64,000 bases of DNA from Desulfobaculum xiamenense (GTDB taxonomy: Bacteria > Desulfobacterota > Desulfovibrionia > Desulfovibrionales > Desulfovibrionaceae), in NCBI RefSeq assembly GCF_011927665.1, contig NZ_JAATJA010000001.1, positions 1,655,019-1,719,018 of the forward strand, written 5' to 3'. The translations under genes and the position numbers were made by a program. Below are positions 8,369 through 18,014 of the stretch, piece after piece. Positions within the stretch are counted from its first letter, which is position 1. Each line of letters starts with the position of its first letter. Under the pieces are notes generated by a model. It was not told where the DNA came from. It saw only the letters and a list, made by a program, of their open reading frames with translations, and did no database searches.

Positions 8369-10834
8369 CTATCGGTTCATGTATCGATCGACCATCGCCA
8401 GGAGGTCCTGCTTGGCAATGGGCTTCGCCAGAAAATCATTGTATCCCACACGTAGGCTCTCCGGCCCGGCATCCGCAACATAGTGCGGAGTCAGCGCGAT
8501 GAACGGCGTCGCACACAGCCTGGCCTCGCGTTCCATGCTCCGCATGGCGTCGATGGCCGCATGTCCGGGCATGTCCGCAAGCTGGGAGCCCATGAGCACC
8601 AGGGCGTAGGCCGTCTGCCCGAAGGCCGCCACACCCCGCCGCCCGCTCTCGGCGAACTCCACCTCATAGGGTGTGCCCTTGAGATAGTACTGCACGAGCA
8701 TCCGCGAGTTGGCTGAATCATCCACGACGAGAATGCGGCGCGACGCACCGTCATCCTCGTCGAGGCGGCACATCTTGGCGTGAACGGCCACGGCGGCCCG
8801 CTTCGCCCGCTCCTCCATGCACTGGACCAGTTTGCGAAGCTCCTCCACCTCTACAGGAGCGACCAAGTACCCTGCAAGCCCCAATCCCACCGCAAGGCTG
8901 GCATTTCCCGGAACATGCCCGGACGCGACCACCGCCAGCGACCACGCGGGAAAGCCCGGAACCTTGACCAACGCCTCGGCCACGGCGAATCCGCCGCCTT
9001 CGGGCAGGTCCGCATCCAGAATCGCTAGCTTGAACGGCTCGCCCTTCTCGAAGGCCTCGCGCAGCAGCCCTTCGGCCTGCGCGGCGTCCGCCACACGCTC
9101 GATCTGCGCCCCCCAGCCAGTCAGGATATCCTCCACGCCCTCCTCGGGTGCGGTCGAGGCAATGAGCACCCGACGCTCGGTCAGGCAGGGGTTGACGACC
9201 ACCTCGTCGAATTGGTCGGGATTGAGTTCATGCTCGGCGTATTCGCGAAAGAGGCCGGAAGAGAGAAACAGGTCATGCACGTTCGGATCGACGTGTTTGT
9301 CCTTCTTCATGAACCCAAGAATCTTCACCGCCTGCGACAGCGGCATGGGCTTCTTGTAGGGACGGTCCTTGGCGGTGAGCGCCTCGAAGATGTCGGCCAC
9401 AGCCATGATGCGCGACTGCAGGGCCAATTCGTCACCCGATAGCCCGAGCGGATAGCCCGTGCCGTCCATCTTCTCATGGTGAGCGCTGGCGTACTCCGGC
9501 ACGCGGGACAGCTTCTTGGGAAAGGGCAGTTCGCCGAGCATCTTTCCCGTCATGCGGGCATGGTTCTCGATGATGCCCCGCTCCTCGCCGGTGAGGGTGC
9601 CCTTGCGGATGCAGAGGTTCTTCAGTTCGTCATCGGTGAGGTAGGTCTGCGTCTCACCATCCACGGTGAAAGTTCTGGCCGCAATGCCCTTGAGCCGCTC
9701 GATGCGCTCGTCGCTCATGAACTCGCCCGGCTCGTTGCAGGACAGCACGAAGGCGCTATCGTCCGCCAGCTTGGCCAGCGCCTCGTCGCGCTCCGTGTGC
9801 AGGGCGTCCAGTGCGGCTAAATCGGGGGAGCCGGACTCGTAGAGGTCGAGCATGCGGCGCATGAAATCGGCTTCCATGACCTTGGCGATGAGGTCGAGCC
9901 GCGCCTTGACCATGTGCACGCGGTCGAAAATGGTTTCGAGCTTGGAGGACTTGTCCACCACGTATTCCGGGGTGATGATCTTGCCGACGTCGTGAAGCCA
10001 CGCCGCCAGCTTAAGCTCCTCCATCTCGTCCTCGGTGAAGAAGACGTCCTTGAACGGTCCCTCGTCGAGACGGTTGATCTCCTCGGCGATCATCATGGTG
10101 ATATCCACCACGCGGTTGATGTGACCGCCCGTGTAGGGGGACTTTTCTTCAATCGCGTTGGCGATGCTCTTGATGAATGCGTAGAAGAGGTCCTTGAGAT
10201 CCTGGATGAGTTGGGTCTTGGTCAGCGCCGCCGCGGCCTGCGAGGCCAGCGAGGCCACCAGCATGACGCGGTCGTCCGTGAAGCCGCCGATGCCGTCCGG
10301 ACTTGTCGGATCGGTGGCGTTGAGGAGCTGGAGCACGCCCATGATCTCGTTTTCGTGATTGCGCATGGGGATGACCAGCATGGACTTGGAGCGGTAGCCC
10401 GTGGCGGCGTCGTACTTGCGAGGGCCGGTGAAGTCGAATTCCTCGGACTCGTAGACGTCGTCGATATTGACGATATCGCCGGTGACGGCGACATGGGAGG
10501 AGACGTTGGCGTGGTTCGGCTCGCCGTCCACGTACAGCGGCACCGGCGGCAGGTTGATGCTCACGCCCGTGGTGCCGCCCATGCGGGTGTTCATGGTCTC
10601 GTTCTGGAGGATGACGAAATCGAGCCGCGACCCGTCGTCGCCGACCATGTACAGCGTCCCGGCGTCCGCCCCGGTGATCTTTCGGGCCTCGTAGACGATC
10701 ATCTCCAACAGGCGGTTGACGTCCGACTCGCCGGAAAGCGCCATGCCGATCTCGGCGTAGGTACTCAGGTGATCGTGCAATGCCTCTCCGCTCATGGGAG
10801 AGGTTGCGCCGCTTCCGCGTTCACGTGATTCCAT
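8369..10834 (-). CDS. GAF / HD-GYP phosphodiesterase with two C-terminal receiver-like domains
   Basis: The protein is 821 residues using the ATG at 10834, which has AAAGGCGG five bases upstream; a longer frame to 10939 has no support. Order: GAF domain (about 20-200), HD-GYP domain (about 215-560) with HDVGK and HHEKMDGTGYP, then two receiver-like domains (about 580-690 and 705-821). HD-GYP proteins hydrolyse cyclic di-GMP. There is an insertion between the HD motif and the GYP motif. The first receiver keeps an Asp (AILDADLP) but has lost the lysine. In the last receiver the acceptor Asp is replaced (VLMGSQLADMPG), although the acidic pair (VVDDS) and the lysine (AKPIA) remain. It heads the operon leading into motAB, linking second-messenger turnover to motility. 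Confidence 0.88.
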   Translation of the reverse strand: MESRERGSGATSPMSGEALHDHLSTYAEIGMALSGESDVNRLLEMIVYEARKITGADAGTLYMVGDDGSRLDFVILQNETMNTRMGGTTGVSINLPPVPLYVDGEPNHANVSSHVAVTGDIVNIDDVYESEEFDFTGPRKYDAATGYRSKSMLVIPMRNHENEIMGVLQLLNATDPTSPDGIGGFTDDRVMLVASLASQAAAALTKTQLIQDLKDLFYAFIKSIANAIEEKSPYTGGHINRVVDITMMIAEEINRLDEGPFKDVFFTEDEMEELKLAAWLHDVGKIITPEYVVDKSSKLETIFDRVHMVKARLDLIAKVMEADFMRRMLDLYESGSPDLAALDALHTERDEALAKLADDSAFVLSCNEPGEFMSDERIERLKGIAARTFTVDGETQTYLTDDELKNLCIRKGTLTGEERGIIENHARMTGKMLGELPFPKKLSRVPEYASAHHEKMDGTGYPLGLSGDELALQSRIMAVADIFEALTAKDRPYKKPMPLSQAVKILGFMKKDKHVDPNVHDLFLSSGLFREYAEHELNPDQFDEVVVNPCLTERRVLIASTAPEEGVEDILTGWGAQIERVADAAQAEGLLREAFEKGEPFKLAILDADLPEGGGFAVAEALVKVPGFPAWSLAVVASGHVPGNASLAVGLGLAGYLVAPVEVEELRKLVQCMEERAKRAAVAVHAKMCRLDEDDGASRRILVVDDSANSRMLVQYYLKGTPYEVEFAESGRRGVAAFGQTAYALVLMGSQLADMPGHAAIDAMRSMEREARLCATPFIALTPHYVADAGPESLRVGYNDFLAKPIAKQDLLAMVDRYMNR

Positions 10835-11019
10835 AACAACCGCCTTTTGCAGAACATTCCCGTTGCCAGCCAGCGGAAAAATGCGCCGCCATCCATGTTC
10901 CATCATGCCGATTTCATATGCAAAACATACGCGATACAACGTTCATGCACAAGCCAATTCGCGGAAACCCCCTCGTGCGGGAGCACTACGCAACGCCCAT
11001 GACATCGCCCGAAAAGGAC

Positions 11020-11056
11020 GAAGGCCCCGCAGGCGTTTCATCCTGCGGGGCCTCGA
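11020..11056. terminator. Rho-independent terminator of the pilus cluster
   Basis: A 12-bp stem AGGCCCCGCAGG/CCTGCGGGGCCT with an 8-base loop lies just downstream of the last gene of the minus-strand pilus cluster. Its U-tract is weak. Confidence 0.7.
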
Positions 11057-11078
11057 TGATCCATGATGCAAAAATTCA

Positions 11079-11891
11079 TCAGCGCTCACCGAGAATGCGC
11101 CCGAGTTGCAGCACCTTCTCGTTCATGGGGTAACGCTCCACAAGCGCACGGTATATGCCAATGGCCTCGTCACGCTTGTCCTGCCCCAGAAGCGCATAGG
11201 CAAGGTTCAGATTGCTCACGAAGTCGCCGGGACGAATGCCCACCGCGCGCCGGTAGTAGTTCTCGGCGTCGGCATAGCGCTTTTCCTTGAGGGCCAGATA
11301 GCCTTCCCACTTGTACTTGGTGGCGCTCTCCTTGCGGCCTATCTCCGTGGTCATCTTATCCAGCAGATCCTTGGACGTGCTCAGGTCGCCCGTCTCGGAG
11401 GACTGGATGAGCTTGCGCTGGAGCGAGAGCACCTCCTCATTGGAACGCGCGCGCTTGGCGAAATGGGTCTCCAGAGCCTTGGTGGGCTTGGTGAGGTCCA
11501 CGGCCTCCTTCGCGGTTTCCTCCTGCGGGGGGCGATAGAGCCGCTGCTTGATGATCGGCTCCTGAATGCCGGAATCCATCTGCCGCGTCGGCCGCGCCAG
11601 TTCGGCGCTGATGTCGCCCTCCAGAATCTTCTCCACCGCCGCGCCGCGCTCCTGAAGTTTCGCCGTCGGCGCGGTGGGCAGGTCCGGCGGCGGCGGAATC
11701 TCGATCTGCTGCACCTCCTGCTTGATGAAGAACAGGCCGGAGCCGACCAGCAGCACGAGCACGGCCGTGTAGGCCAGCGCCCGAAGCACGAGCTTGCTCA
11801 TGCGCGGAGCCACGGCTTGCGGCGTCTGACGCGTCTCCCGCGCCGCCTCTTCCTTCTTCAATTGCTGAAGACTGCGGTAGATGACGCTCAT
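11079..11891 (-). CDS. Inner-membrane-anchored TPR protein, MshN-like
   Basis: The product has 270 residues with a cytoplasmic N-terminus, one membrane helix (about 35-55, ALAYTAVLVLLVGSGLFFI) and a periplasmic part ending in TPR repeats (about 185-265, e.g. AENYYRRAVGIRPGDFVSNL). In MSHA pilus clusters MshN has this architecture and sits next to the secretin and the MshM ATPase, as here. It probably helps assemble or stabilise the secretin or the platform. Its ATG overlaps the secretin stop by four bases. Last gene of the cluster before the terminator. Confidence 0.75.
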   Translation of the reverse strand: MSVIYRSLQQLKKEEAARETRQTPQAVAPRMSKLVLRALAYTAVLVLLVGSGLFFIKQEVQQIEIPPPPDLPTAPTAKLQERGAAVEKILEGDISAELARPTRQMDSGIQEPIIKQRLYRPPQEETAKEAVDLTKPTKALETHFAKRARSNEEVLSLQRKLIQSSETGDLSTSKDLLDKMTTEIGRKESATKYKWEGYLALKEKRYADAENYYRRAVGIRPGDFVSNLNLAYALLGQDKRDEAIGIYRALVERYPMNEKVLQLGRILGER

Positions 11892-13510
11892 TGCACTATC
11901 CTGATGTTCATGATGATCACGAGTTCGCGCACCCGCTCGGACTGGGCGCGGCTCTTGAACAGCCAGCCGAGTCCCGGCACCTGCGCCAGCCCGGGAACGC
12001 CCGTATCCGTCTTGCCCGTGACCTTGTCGATGAGGCCGCCGAGGATGATGGTGTCGCCGTCGCTCACGCGGACGTTGGTGCTCACATTCTTCACCTCGAC
12101 CTTGGGCAGGGATATCTGATCGTCATCCGCCGTGACCGTAACGCGCGTCAGGCTCGACGGGTCCACCTCACTCTTGATGGGGTAGACCTGCATGTCGATC
12201 TTGTTATCGTCGTTGACGAAGCAGATGACGCCGAGCATCACGCCGTTGAACACCGTGGAGGTTTCCACGCTGTAGGTCGTCTTGTTGTTATCGTCGATTT
12301 CGCGATTGATGGCGCTGACGTACTTCGCCGATTCGCCGGAGGTAAACAGCGCGGGCTGCCCGTGGCGCACGCGCACATGCGGGTTGGCCACGGTCTTCAC
12401 GCCGCCGAAGGTCTGCATGGCCTCGATGGCCGCATTGATGGCGATATCGCCCTTGGTGAAGCCGGTCATGCGCAGGATGGTCTTGTCATCCGCCCAGTTG
12501 CGCTGGTCGAAGGCCTTGTTCGAGCGGCTCAGGAACTCGAAGGTGGAGCCGGAATCGCCCGCGCTCAGGCGCTGGTCCACATAGCTCCAGTCGATGCCGA
12601 GATTCCACTCGTCGTCGAGCACCACTTGCAGGATGCGCGCGTCGATGACCACCTGCCGCGACAGCTTGGCCTTCAGGTTGTTGAGCATCTTGGCCACGGC
12701 ACGCAGCTTGCCCGGCGTGGTGCGCACGTAGAGCTGACCGGCCAGTGGATCGAGGGCGAAGAAACCGTTCTCGTCGGATGACACGCCACCGCCGCCTCCG
12801 CCTCCGCCGCCGCCCTGCATGTTGCCGCTGGCCTCATTGATGATGGCGTCCACGGTTTCGAGGATCAGGCCGTAGAGCGAGTCGTCCTCCAGCGTGCCGC
12901 CGATGGTGGTGGCCAGCGTGAACTCGCCCTTGAGCTCGCCGCTTGCGCCCTCGGAACCGAGGTTGCCAAAGATGTCGCCGCCGCTGGCGGTGGTGACCTC
13001 CGAAGTGACGTTGACGAAATCAAGCTCGAAGGTCCGCTCGTTCCAGCGCTGGACGTAGAGGATGTTGTCCTTCACCTCCCACGCCAGATCGTAGGCCTCC
13101 AGAAGCTTCTCCACCACGAGGGCCGACGAGGCGTCCTCGAAGCTGATGGTGATGCGGTTCTCAAGGCTGATGCCTGGTTCGATGACCAGATTCAGCCCGG
13201 AGTTTCGCGCGATAAGGAAGAGGACATTGTGGATGGTCTCTTCCTGCACGCTGATGGAAATCCGCGTCTCCTCCAGCGGGTTGAACTCCGGGAGCACCGG
13301 CTCGATGGCTTCCGCCAGAAGGCCCTTCTCCGCCTGCAGCTGATCCTCCTGCGCGCGAGCCTTCAGGAACTCCTCGTTCTCCGAGCGGATGCTCTTGTAG
13401 AGCGCGTCGTACTCGAGGTTCGTCTCAAGCTGTTTCGTGGACGGATTACCGCACGAAAGCACCCCCAGCGACATCGCCATCAGACCGAAAACGATCATGT
13501 ACCTGCGCAT
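11888..13510 (-). CDS. Outer-membrane secretin, MshL/PilQ/GspD family lipoprotein
   Basis: The start at 13510 gives 540 residues and a lipoprotein signal peptide (MRRYMIVFGLM, lipobox LSCG with Cys20). A longer frame to 13606 would hide that signal. An N-terminal secretin/TonB short domain is at about 90-170 (ISISVQEETIHNVLFLIARN), followed by an N1-like domain and a Gly-run linker of ten glycines (about 235-245). The secretin core covers about 330-540, with VANPHVRVRHGQPALFTSGE and the final VSDGDTIILGGLIDK. This forms the ring through which the pilus or substrate exits the outer membrane. The whole-cluster gene content points to MshL rather than GspD. Confidence 0.92.
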   Translation of the reverse strand: MRRYMIVFGLMAMSLGVLSCGNPSTKQLETNLEYDALYKSIRSENEEFLKARAQEDQLQAEKGLLAEAIEPVLPEFNPLEETRISISVQEETIHNVLFLIARNSGLNLVIEPGISLENRITISFEDASSALVVEKLLEAYDLAWEVKDNILYVQRWNERTFELDFVNVTSEVTTASGGDIFGNLGSEGASGELKGEFTLATTIGGTLEDDSLYGLILETVDAIINEASGNMQGGGGGGGGGGVSSDENGFFALDPLAGQLYVRTTPGKLRAVAKMLNNLKAKLSRQVVIDARILQVVLDDEWNLGIDWSYVDQRLSAGDSGSTFEFLSRSNKAFDQRNWADDKTILRMTGFTKGDIAINAAIEAMQTFGGVKTVANPHVRVRHGQPALFTSGESAKYVSAINREIDDNNKTTYSVETSTVFNGVMLGVICFVNDDNKIDMQVYPIKSEVDPSSLTRVTVTADDDQISLPKVEVKNVSTNVRVSDGDTIILGGLIDKVTGKTDTGVPGLAQVPGLGWLFKSRAQSERVRELVIIMNIRIVQ

Positions 13511-13615
13511 GGTCGGCACCTTGCCCCCCCTCCCGGACGAAAGAGGCCCGGATATGGTCCTGCCCTTTGAGCCGCTCACTGTCGTATTGCGTATAGTCTC
13601 GAGCATGCCGCGCCC

Positions 13616-14278
13616 CTACTTCTGTTTCCCGAGCTGCTGCAGAATCTGCAATGCCTGATCCGGAGTCAGGTCCGGAGGCAACTGCCCGACATCTACCGTT
13701 CCGGTGCCGGCGTGCCCTTCGACGGACTCGGCTCCGGGTTGCGTCTGCGTGGGGTCGAAGACCTTTTCGGTCTTGTCCCTTTCGGGACGCCGCAGCTCCA
13801 CCCTGAAGGGCGGCTGCCAGTTCTGGCGTTCCTCGGTGTCGCCAACGCCGAAGACAACTGCATCCGGCTCGATACGCTTGATCAGCCTGCCGTCGGGCAG
13901 CGTGTCCCCCTCTTGGTACACCGCGCCGGAAAGCACCACGTGGCGGCTCTTCGGTCCGATGGAGATGGACGAAAGCTGAAGGCTCTGGCGCCCCTGCTCC
14001 TTGAGGACCTCCTCTTCGAGCACGATGAGTGCCGGGTCCACGACATCGACCTTGGCATAGGTGGCCTTGGCCCCCTTGAGCACATCGATGGCGGCCCGGA
14101 TGGCCTTCGTGGCCTCGTCGGTGGGTATGGCGACCTGCTTGGGAGCAAGCCGTTCGAGCACCGTGGACTTGAACGTCGGGATCTGGTGATCCTTGGTGGC
14201 GAGCCACCCCACCGTCCCCAGCACCACGATGCCGTACCCGACCCAGCGTATGAGTATGTTCCGCCTGCCTGGGTGCAT
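13616..14278 (-). CDS. Pilus assembly protein, PilP/GspC/MshK-like
   Basis: The product has 220 residues with one N-terminal membrane helix (about 8-27) and a periplasmic domain. Residues about 95-165 (SISIGPKSRHVVLSGAVYQE, PDGRLIKRIEPDAVVFGVGD) resemble the small beta domain (HR region) of GspC/PilP proteins, which links the inner-membrane platform to the secretin. It is Gln/Pro-rich at the C-terminus. Its ATG directly follows the stop of the platform protein gene, and the secretin gene is next downstream. The family name is inferred from fold and context, not from strong motif identity. Confidence 0.65.
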   Translation of the reverse strand: MHPGRRNILIRWVGYGIVVLGTVGWLATKDHQIPTFKSTVLERLAPKQVAIPTDEATKAIRAAIDVLKGAKATYAKVDVVDPALIVLEEEVLKEQGRQSLQLSSISIGPKSRHVVLSGAVYQEGDTLPDGRLIKRIEPDAVVFGVGDTEERQNWQPPFRVELRRPERDKTEKVFDPTQTQPGAESVEGHAGTGTVDVGQLPPDLTPDQALQILQQLGKQK

Positions 14279-16186
14279 CTAGTCCCCCTTCTCGGTCAGA
14301 GGCCAACGGACGTTGAGCGTGTAGTAGTTTCCTTCGAGGTCCAGATCGAGCTGCTGTCCCGTCACCGTGAAGCCCGCGCGCTCCATGTCCTCGATGTAGG
14401 CCGTGAAGACCTGCTGCGCCCCGGCAAGCTCCATCTCCACCTGCCCCTCAAGCCGCACATCCACGAAATCCTGCGAGTAGCGCAGTTCCAGACCGTCCAC
14501 CCGTATGGAACCGGGCCGAAGCGACGAGAGGAAGTTCCACATCTCGCCAAAAGGCGGTGACAACGCGGCCTGACGGAACCCGTTGGCCAGATTCAGCGCC
14601 GGGTCCACGTCCTCGAAGGCCACATTCACCGCCCGCGAGCGCAGACGATTCTCCAGCTCGTTCATCTGCATCTTGATGCTCTGCACCTGCGACTTCACCT
14701 GCCCACGCACGCCCTGAATGGCGTACACGCCCGCGCCCGCGACAAGGGCCATGGCCAGCAGAACGGCCCACAGCCACTTTTCGGCCTGTTCCAGAGGCCG
14801 CAGGTAGGCCTCTTCCTTCGGGCCGAGGTTGCCGCTCGTCGGCACGGCGGACACGACCTGCGGCAGCGCAGACCACACCCGTTCGCCATTGAGCGTGAAC
14901 TCGTGCACGGCCGTGGGAATGATCGGAATATCAACGTCGGGCTGCGGCAGCTCCAGCGTGGGTGTCAGGGCCTCGGTCCAGTCCACGTGGCTAATCTTCT
15001 GGCCCATGTTCTTTTCGAGGGCCACAAGGTCCTGTTCGAGGGCGAAGATGCCTTCCACCAGCGCCTGCTCGTCGTCGCCGACGAGGGTGTAGCGCCGGGC
15101 CAGATGCACGTCGCCGTTCTTGCCCGCGACGAGCACGATGGTTCCGGGCAGGTGCAGCGCCAGCGCATGCACACCGCGCCCCTTCCTGCGCAGCAGCCCG
15201 TACATCATGGACACGCTGTCGAGAATGACGAAACCGTCGACCGAACTGTTGTACAGCTCCATGAGTCCGACATGACGGTTGCGGGGCAGCACCTCGTAGA
15301 ACACGCTGACCTGCCCGCCCTCCAGCTTGCGCCGCGAGAAGATGTGCAGGCTGCCTTCGGGCGTCAGCTCGCCGGACTCCTCAAGGTTCTTGCGCGCCAG
15401 CACCCCGGCGTACTTGAACTCCGTAGACAGGGTCAGAAGCCCCATGCCCGGCGCGTCCACATTGTCCACAAGGTATTTGAAGTAGCCGCCAAGGGCGGAA
15501 ATATCCTCGATGATGTCGATGCCGCGCGAGCTGAACATGTGCTTCACGCCGCCAAGCTCAAACACGAAGGGCGAGAATCCAGACCGGCTGGTCTTCCAGC
15601 CCCAGTCGCGGCTATAGGTCGCCTCCGCGCTCTCCTCGTCCTCCTCGTATTCCATGCGCGGTGGTGCGGCAGGCGCGACGCTCTGCGGCTCCGGCTCGGG
15701 TTCAGGCTCGGGTTCAGGCTCGGGGGCAGATTCGGATTCGAGTTCGTATCCGACCTCCTGCGGAGCCTCCTCCTCGTAGGCTGGCTCCGGCTCCTGCTCC
15801 AGTTCGGCGGATTCGGCTTCGGTCCCGTATTCGCCGGAAACCTCCTGCGCGTCGGTCTCGTACTCCTCGGGGGCGGCATCCTGCTCCGCGTACTCCTCAT
15901 CAACGAGGGCGTAGCCTTCGTCGGAAGTTGCCGCTTCTTCCCCGGCCGTAGCCTCCATGTCGGCGCGTGCCTCGTCGGCGACCTCGGACGCGAAGGGATC
16001 GAGGGCCGCAGGCGCAGGTTCGGGCGCCTCGGGTTCCGGCGGCGTTTTGCCCGCAGCGGACGAATCCTCGAGTTCCCAGGAGATGTCCTCAAGTTCGAGT
16101 TCCGGCACTCCCGGCTGTGTCGTCCCGGTGCCTTCCTCGATCTCTTCCGGCTGCCGCCCGGTATTCTTCTTGGGATCAGTCATCAT
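14279..16186 (-). CDS. Pilus assembly platform protein, PilM/PilN or GspL/MshI-like, with acidic N-terminal extension
   Basis: The protein has 635 residues in three parts. Residues 1-190 are extremely acidic and low complexity, with runs of EPEPEP. Residues about 195-460 form a globular cytoplasmic domain that could be an actin-like PilM/GspL fold. A single membrane helix (about 468-490) is followed by a periplasmic PilN-like part with a coiled-coil start and a ferredoxin-like end (VRLEGQVEMELAGAQQVFTA). In type II and MSHA systems this protein ties the ATPase to the periplasmic platform. Acidic extensions of this length are not standard for GspL or PilM. The position between the PilO-like and PilP-like genes supports the assignment. 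Confidence 0.7.
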   Translation of the reverse strand: MMTDPKKNTGRQPEEIEEGTGTTQPGVPELELEDISWELEDSSAAGKTPPEPEAPEPAPAALDPFASEVADEARADMEATAGEEAATSDEGYALVDEEYAEQDAAPEEYETDAQEVSGEYGTEAESAELEQEPEPAYEEEAPQEVGYELESESAPEPEPEPEPEPEPQSVAPAAPPRMEYEEDEESAEATYSRDWGWKTSRSGFSPFVFELGGVKHMFSSRGIDIIEDISALGGYFKYLVDNVDAPGMGLLTLSTEFKYAGVLARKNLEESGELTPEGSLHIFSRRKLEGGQVSVFYEVLPRNRHVGLMELYNSSVDGFVILDSVSMMYGLLRRKGRGVHALALHLPGTIVLVAGKNGDVHLARRYTLVGDDEQALVEGIFALEQDLVALEKNMGQKISHVDWTEALTPTLELPQPDVDIPIIPTAVHEFTLNGERVWSALPQVVSAVPTSGNLGPKEEAYLRPLEQAEKWLWAVLLAMALVAGAGVYAIQGVRGQVKSQVQSIKMQMNELENRLRSRAVNVAFEDVDPALNLANGFRQAALSPPFGEMWNFLSSLRPGSIRVDGLELRYSQDFVDVRLEGQVEMELAGAQQVFTAYIEDMERAGFTVTGQQLDLDLEGNYYTLNVRWPLTEKGD

Positions 16187-16222
16187 CGGTCCCCGCTTCG
16201 CTAAATGCCTGTGGGATTCGCG

Positions 16223-16729
16223 CTACCTGTTCTTCGGGATCATGAACTCGCCCTGCATGACCGTTTCGTACATCTGCTTCGGCAGTGGACCTCCCGCCGC
16301 AGGCTTCTCGCCGGCGGGAGGCTGCGCGGGCGCCGTGCCTTCAGCGGATTCCGGAGCGACGACGACACGCGTCACGCGAAGCGCCGTGGGGCGGAACCAG
16401 TACCCGCCCTTGTCCGGATCGTTGGACGCGAGGTACAGAAGCTTTTCGAGATCGCGCCATTCCATGGTCCGCCCGATGGACAGCGGATAGAGCAACCAGT
16501 TGTCCGGGGCCAGCCCCACCTGCTGAATCTGCTCCCACAGCCCATTGACCACCACGACCTTCTCCTCCTGCTCGGCAAAGAGCTTCTCCACGCGGCGGTA
16601 GTTCTGCATCTCGGTGTTGAGGAACTCGATCTCCGCCTGCGAAACGCGGAAGTCCATCCACACCTGATAGAACAGCACGATGCCCGCCGCGAACGCCACG
16701 CTCAGAATCACACTGACGATCCAACGCAT
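16223..16729 (-). CDS. Pilus assembly platform protein, PilO/GspM/MshJ-like
   Basis: The 168-residue product has one N-terminal membrane helix (about 3-22), a coiled-coil stretch (about 28-60, with many Glu, Gln and Asn residues) and a small periplasmic domain. This is the usual plan of PilO and GspM, which pair with PilN or GspL to form the inner-membrane frame. Primary sequence is poorly conserved in this family, so the call rests on topology, size and location between the GspF-like and PilMN-like genes. Confidence 0.6.
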   Translation of the reverse strand: MRWIVSVILSVAFAAGIVLFYQVWMDFRVSQAEIEFLNTEMQNYRRVEKLFAEQEEKVVVVNGLWEQIQQVGLAPDNWLLYPLSIGRTMEWRDLEKLLYLASNDPDKGGYWFRPTALRVTRVVVAPESAEGTAPAQPPAGEKPAAGGPLPKQMYETVMQGEFMIPKNR

Positions 16730-16748
16730 ACCGTCTCCTTGCGGCCGG

Positions 16749-17975
16749 CTAGCCGACCTTGCCGATCATGTCGTAGATGGGCAGCAGCAGGCCCGCGAAA
16801 ATGGCTCCGAACAGGAGTCCCATGAACACGAGCATGGCCGGTTCCAGCGTCTTGCCCAGAACCTCCACCAACGCCGCGAGCTTGTCCCGGTAGAGCTTGG
16901 CCACGTAGGCCGTCTGTTCTTCTATGCGGCCCGTCTGCTCGCCGACGGACACCATGCGCACGGCGAACGGATGCAGTGCCTCGGACTGCTTCATGGAGTC
17001 CGAAAGCGGGTTGCCGTTGCGAACGCCATCCTGCACGAGGATGAGCCGTCCCTTGTAGACCATGTTGGTCATGGACTCGGTGATGATTTCGAGGGTGCGC
17101 AGCACGCCCACGCCCGCCCCGAGCAAAATGCCCAGATACTCCGTGACGCGCGCGATGATGGACGTCTCAATGATGGTCGAGAAGATGGGGATGCGCAGCG
17201 CGATGTAGTCCATCACGTAATGCACGCGCACGCTCTTTTTCCGCGCGTAGTTCAGCAGAATCACGCTGCCCACGACGCCGATGACCGTCCATCCGAAATA
17301 GAGCTGGAACCAGTTGGAAATGGCGATGAGTATGCGCGTGGGGGTTGGCGTGGCCACGCCCATGTCCGAAAAGAGTTTCACGATGCGCGGCACCACGAAA
17401 TAGAACCAGAAAAAGCACGACAGGATGACCACGCCGAGGATGAAGCCGGGGTAGACCAAGGCGCGCTTGGTGCCGCTGACGATCTCCTCGATGTGTTCGA
17501 GGTGCTCGCCAGACTTCTTGCACATCTGGTCCAGCATACCGGTTTCCTCGCCGATGCGGCACATGTACTGCACGAGAGGGTTGAAGACCTTGGGATGACG
17601 CGCCAGCGCCTCGCCGAAGGTCTGCCCGCTCTCGATGTCGGTGCGCATGAACTTGAGCGTCATGAGCAGCATCGGGTTCTTGATCTCCTGCATGATCTCG
17701 TCCATGGACGACAGCACGGGAACGCCAGCCCCAAGCAGCATAGACATATTGTTGAAAAACTCGGCGAGGTCGGAACGGCTGACGCGCGCAAAGCCCTGCG
17801 TGGCCAACTTCGTGACCCACGACATCACGGTGCCCAGCCGCTGAATGGCGATGACCACCCCGCCCTGCCGCTCCAGATAGCGGATGGCCGGGGCGTCGTC
17901 GTCGAAGGGAAGCTCCACCACTCCCCTATCGACCTTGCCCTGTGCGGTCAGGAGCTTGAACCGGAATATTGGCAT
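16749..17975 (-). CDS. Inner-membrane platform protein, GspF/PilC/MshG family
   Basis: The product has 408 residues, typical for the family, with two repeated T2SSF domains (about 65-190 and 270-395). Each ends in membrane helices (about 165-190, 215-238, 373-398). Family sequence is clear in LAEFFNNMSMLLGAGVPVLS and in VSVGEQTGRIEEQTAYVAKL. It binds the GspE-type ATPase and is thought to rotate or extract pilin subunits during assembly. It lies directly downstream of the ATPase gene with a 39-bp gap. Confidence 0.92.
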   Translation of the reverse strand: MPIFRFKLLTAQGKVDRGVVELPFDDDAPAIRYLERQGGVVIAIQRLGTVMSWVTKLATQGFARVSRSDLAEFFNNMSMLLGAGVPVLSSMDEIMQEIKNPMLLMTLKFMRTDIESGQTFGEALARHPKVFNPLVQYMCRIGEETGMLDQMCKKSGEHLEHIEEIVSGTKRALVYPGFILGVVILSCFFWFYFVVPRIVKLFSDMGVATPTPTRILIAISNWFQLYFGWTVIGVVGSVILLNYARKKSVRVHYVMDYIALRIPIFSTIIETSIIARVTEYLGILLGAGVGVLRTLEIITESMTNMVYKGRLILVQDGVRNGNPLSDSMKQSEALHPFAVRMVSVGEQTGRIEEQTAYVAKLYRDKLAALVEVLGKTLEPAMLVFMGLLFGAIFAGLLLPIYDMIGKVG

Positions 17976-18014
17976 GCTCTATCCTGCTGGTTTCCGGTTG
18001 TGGCCCGGGCGACG

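Noticed and set aside
10835-10939. N-terminal extension of the HD-GYP protein
   Set aside because: The extra 35 residues have no homology and the internal ATG at 10834 has a well-spaced AAAGGCGG.
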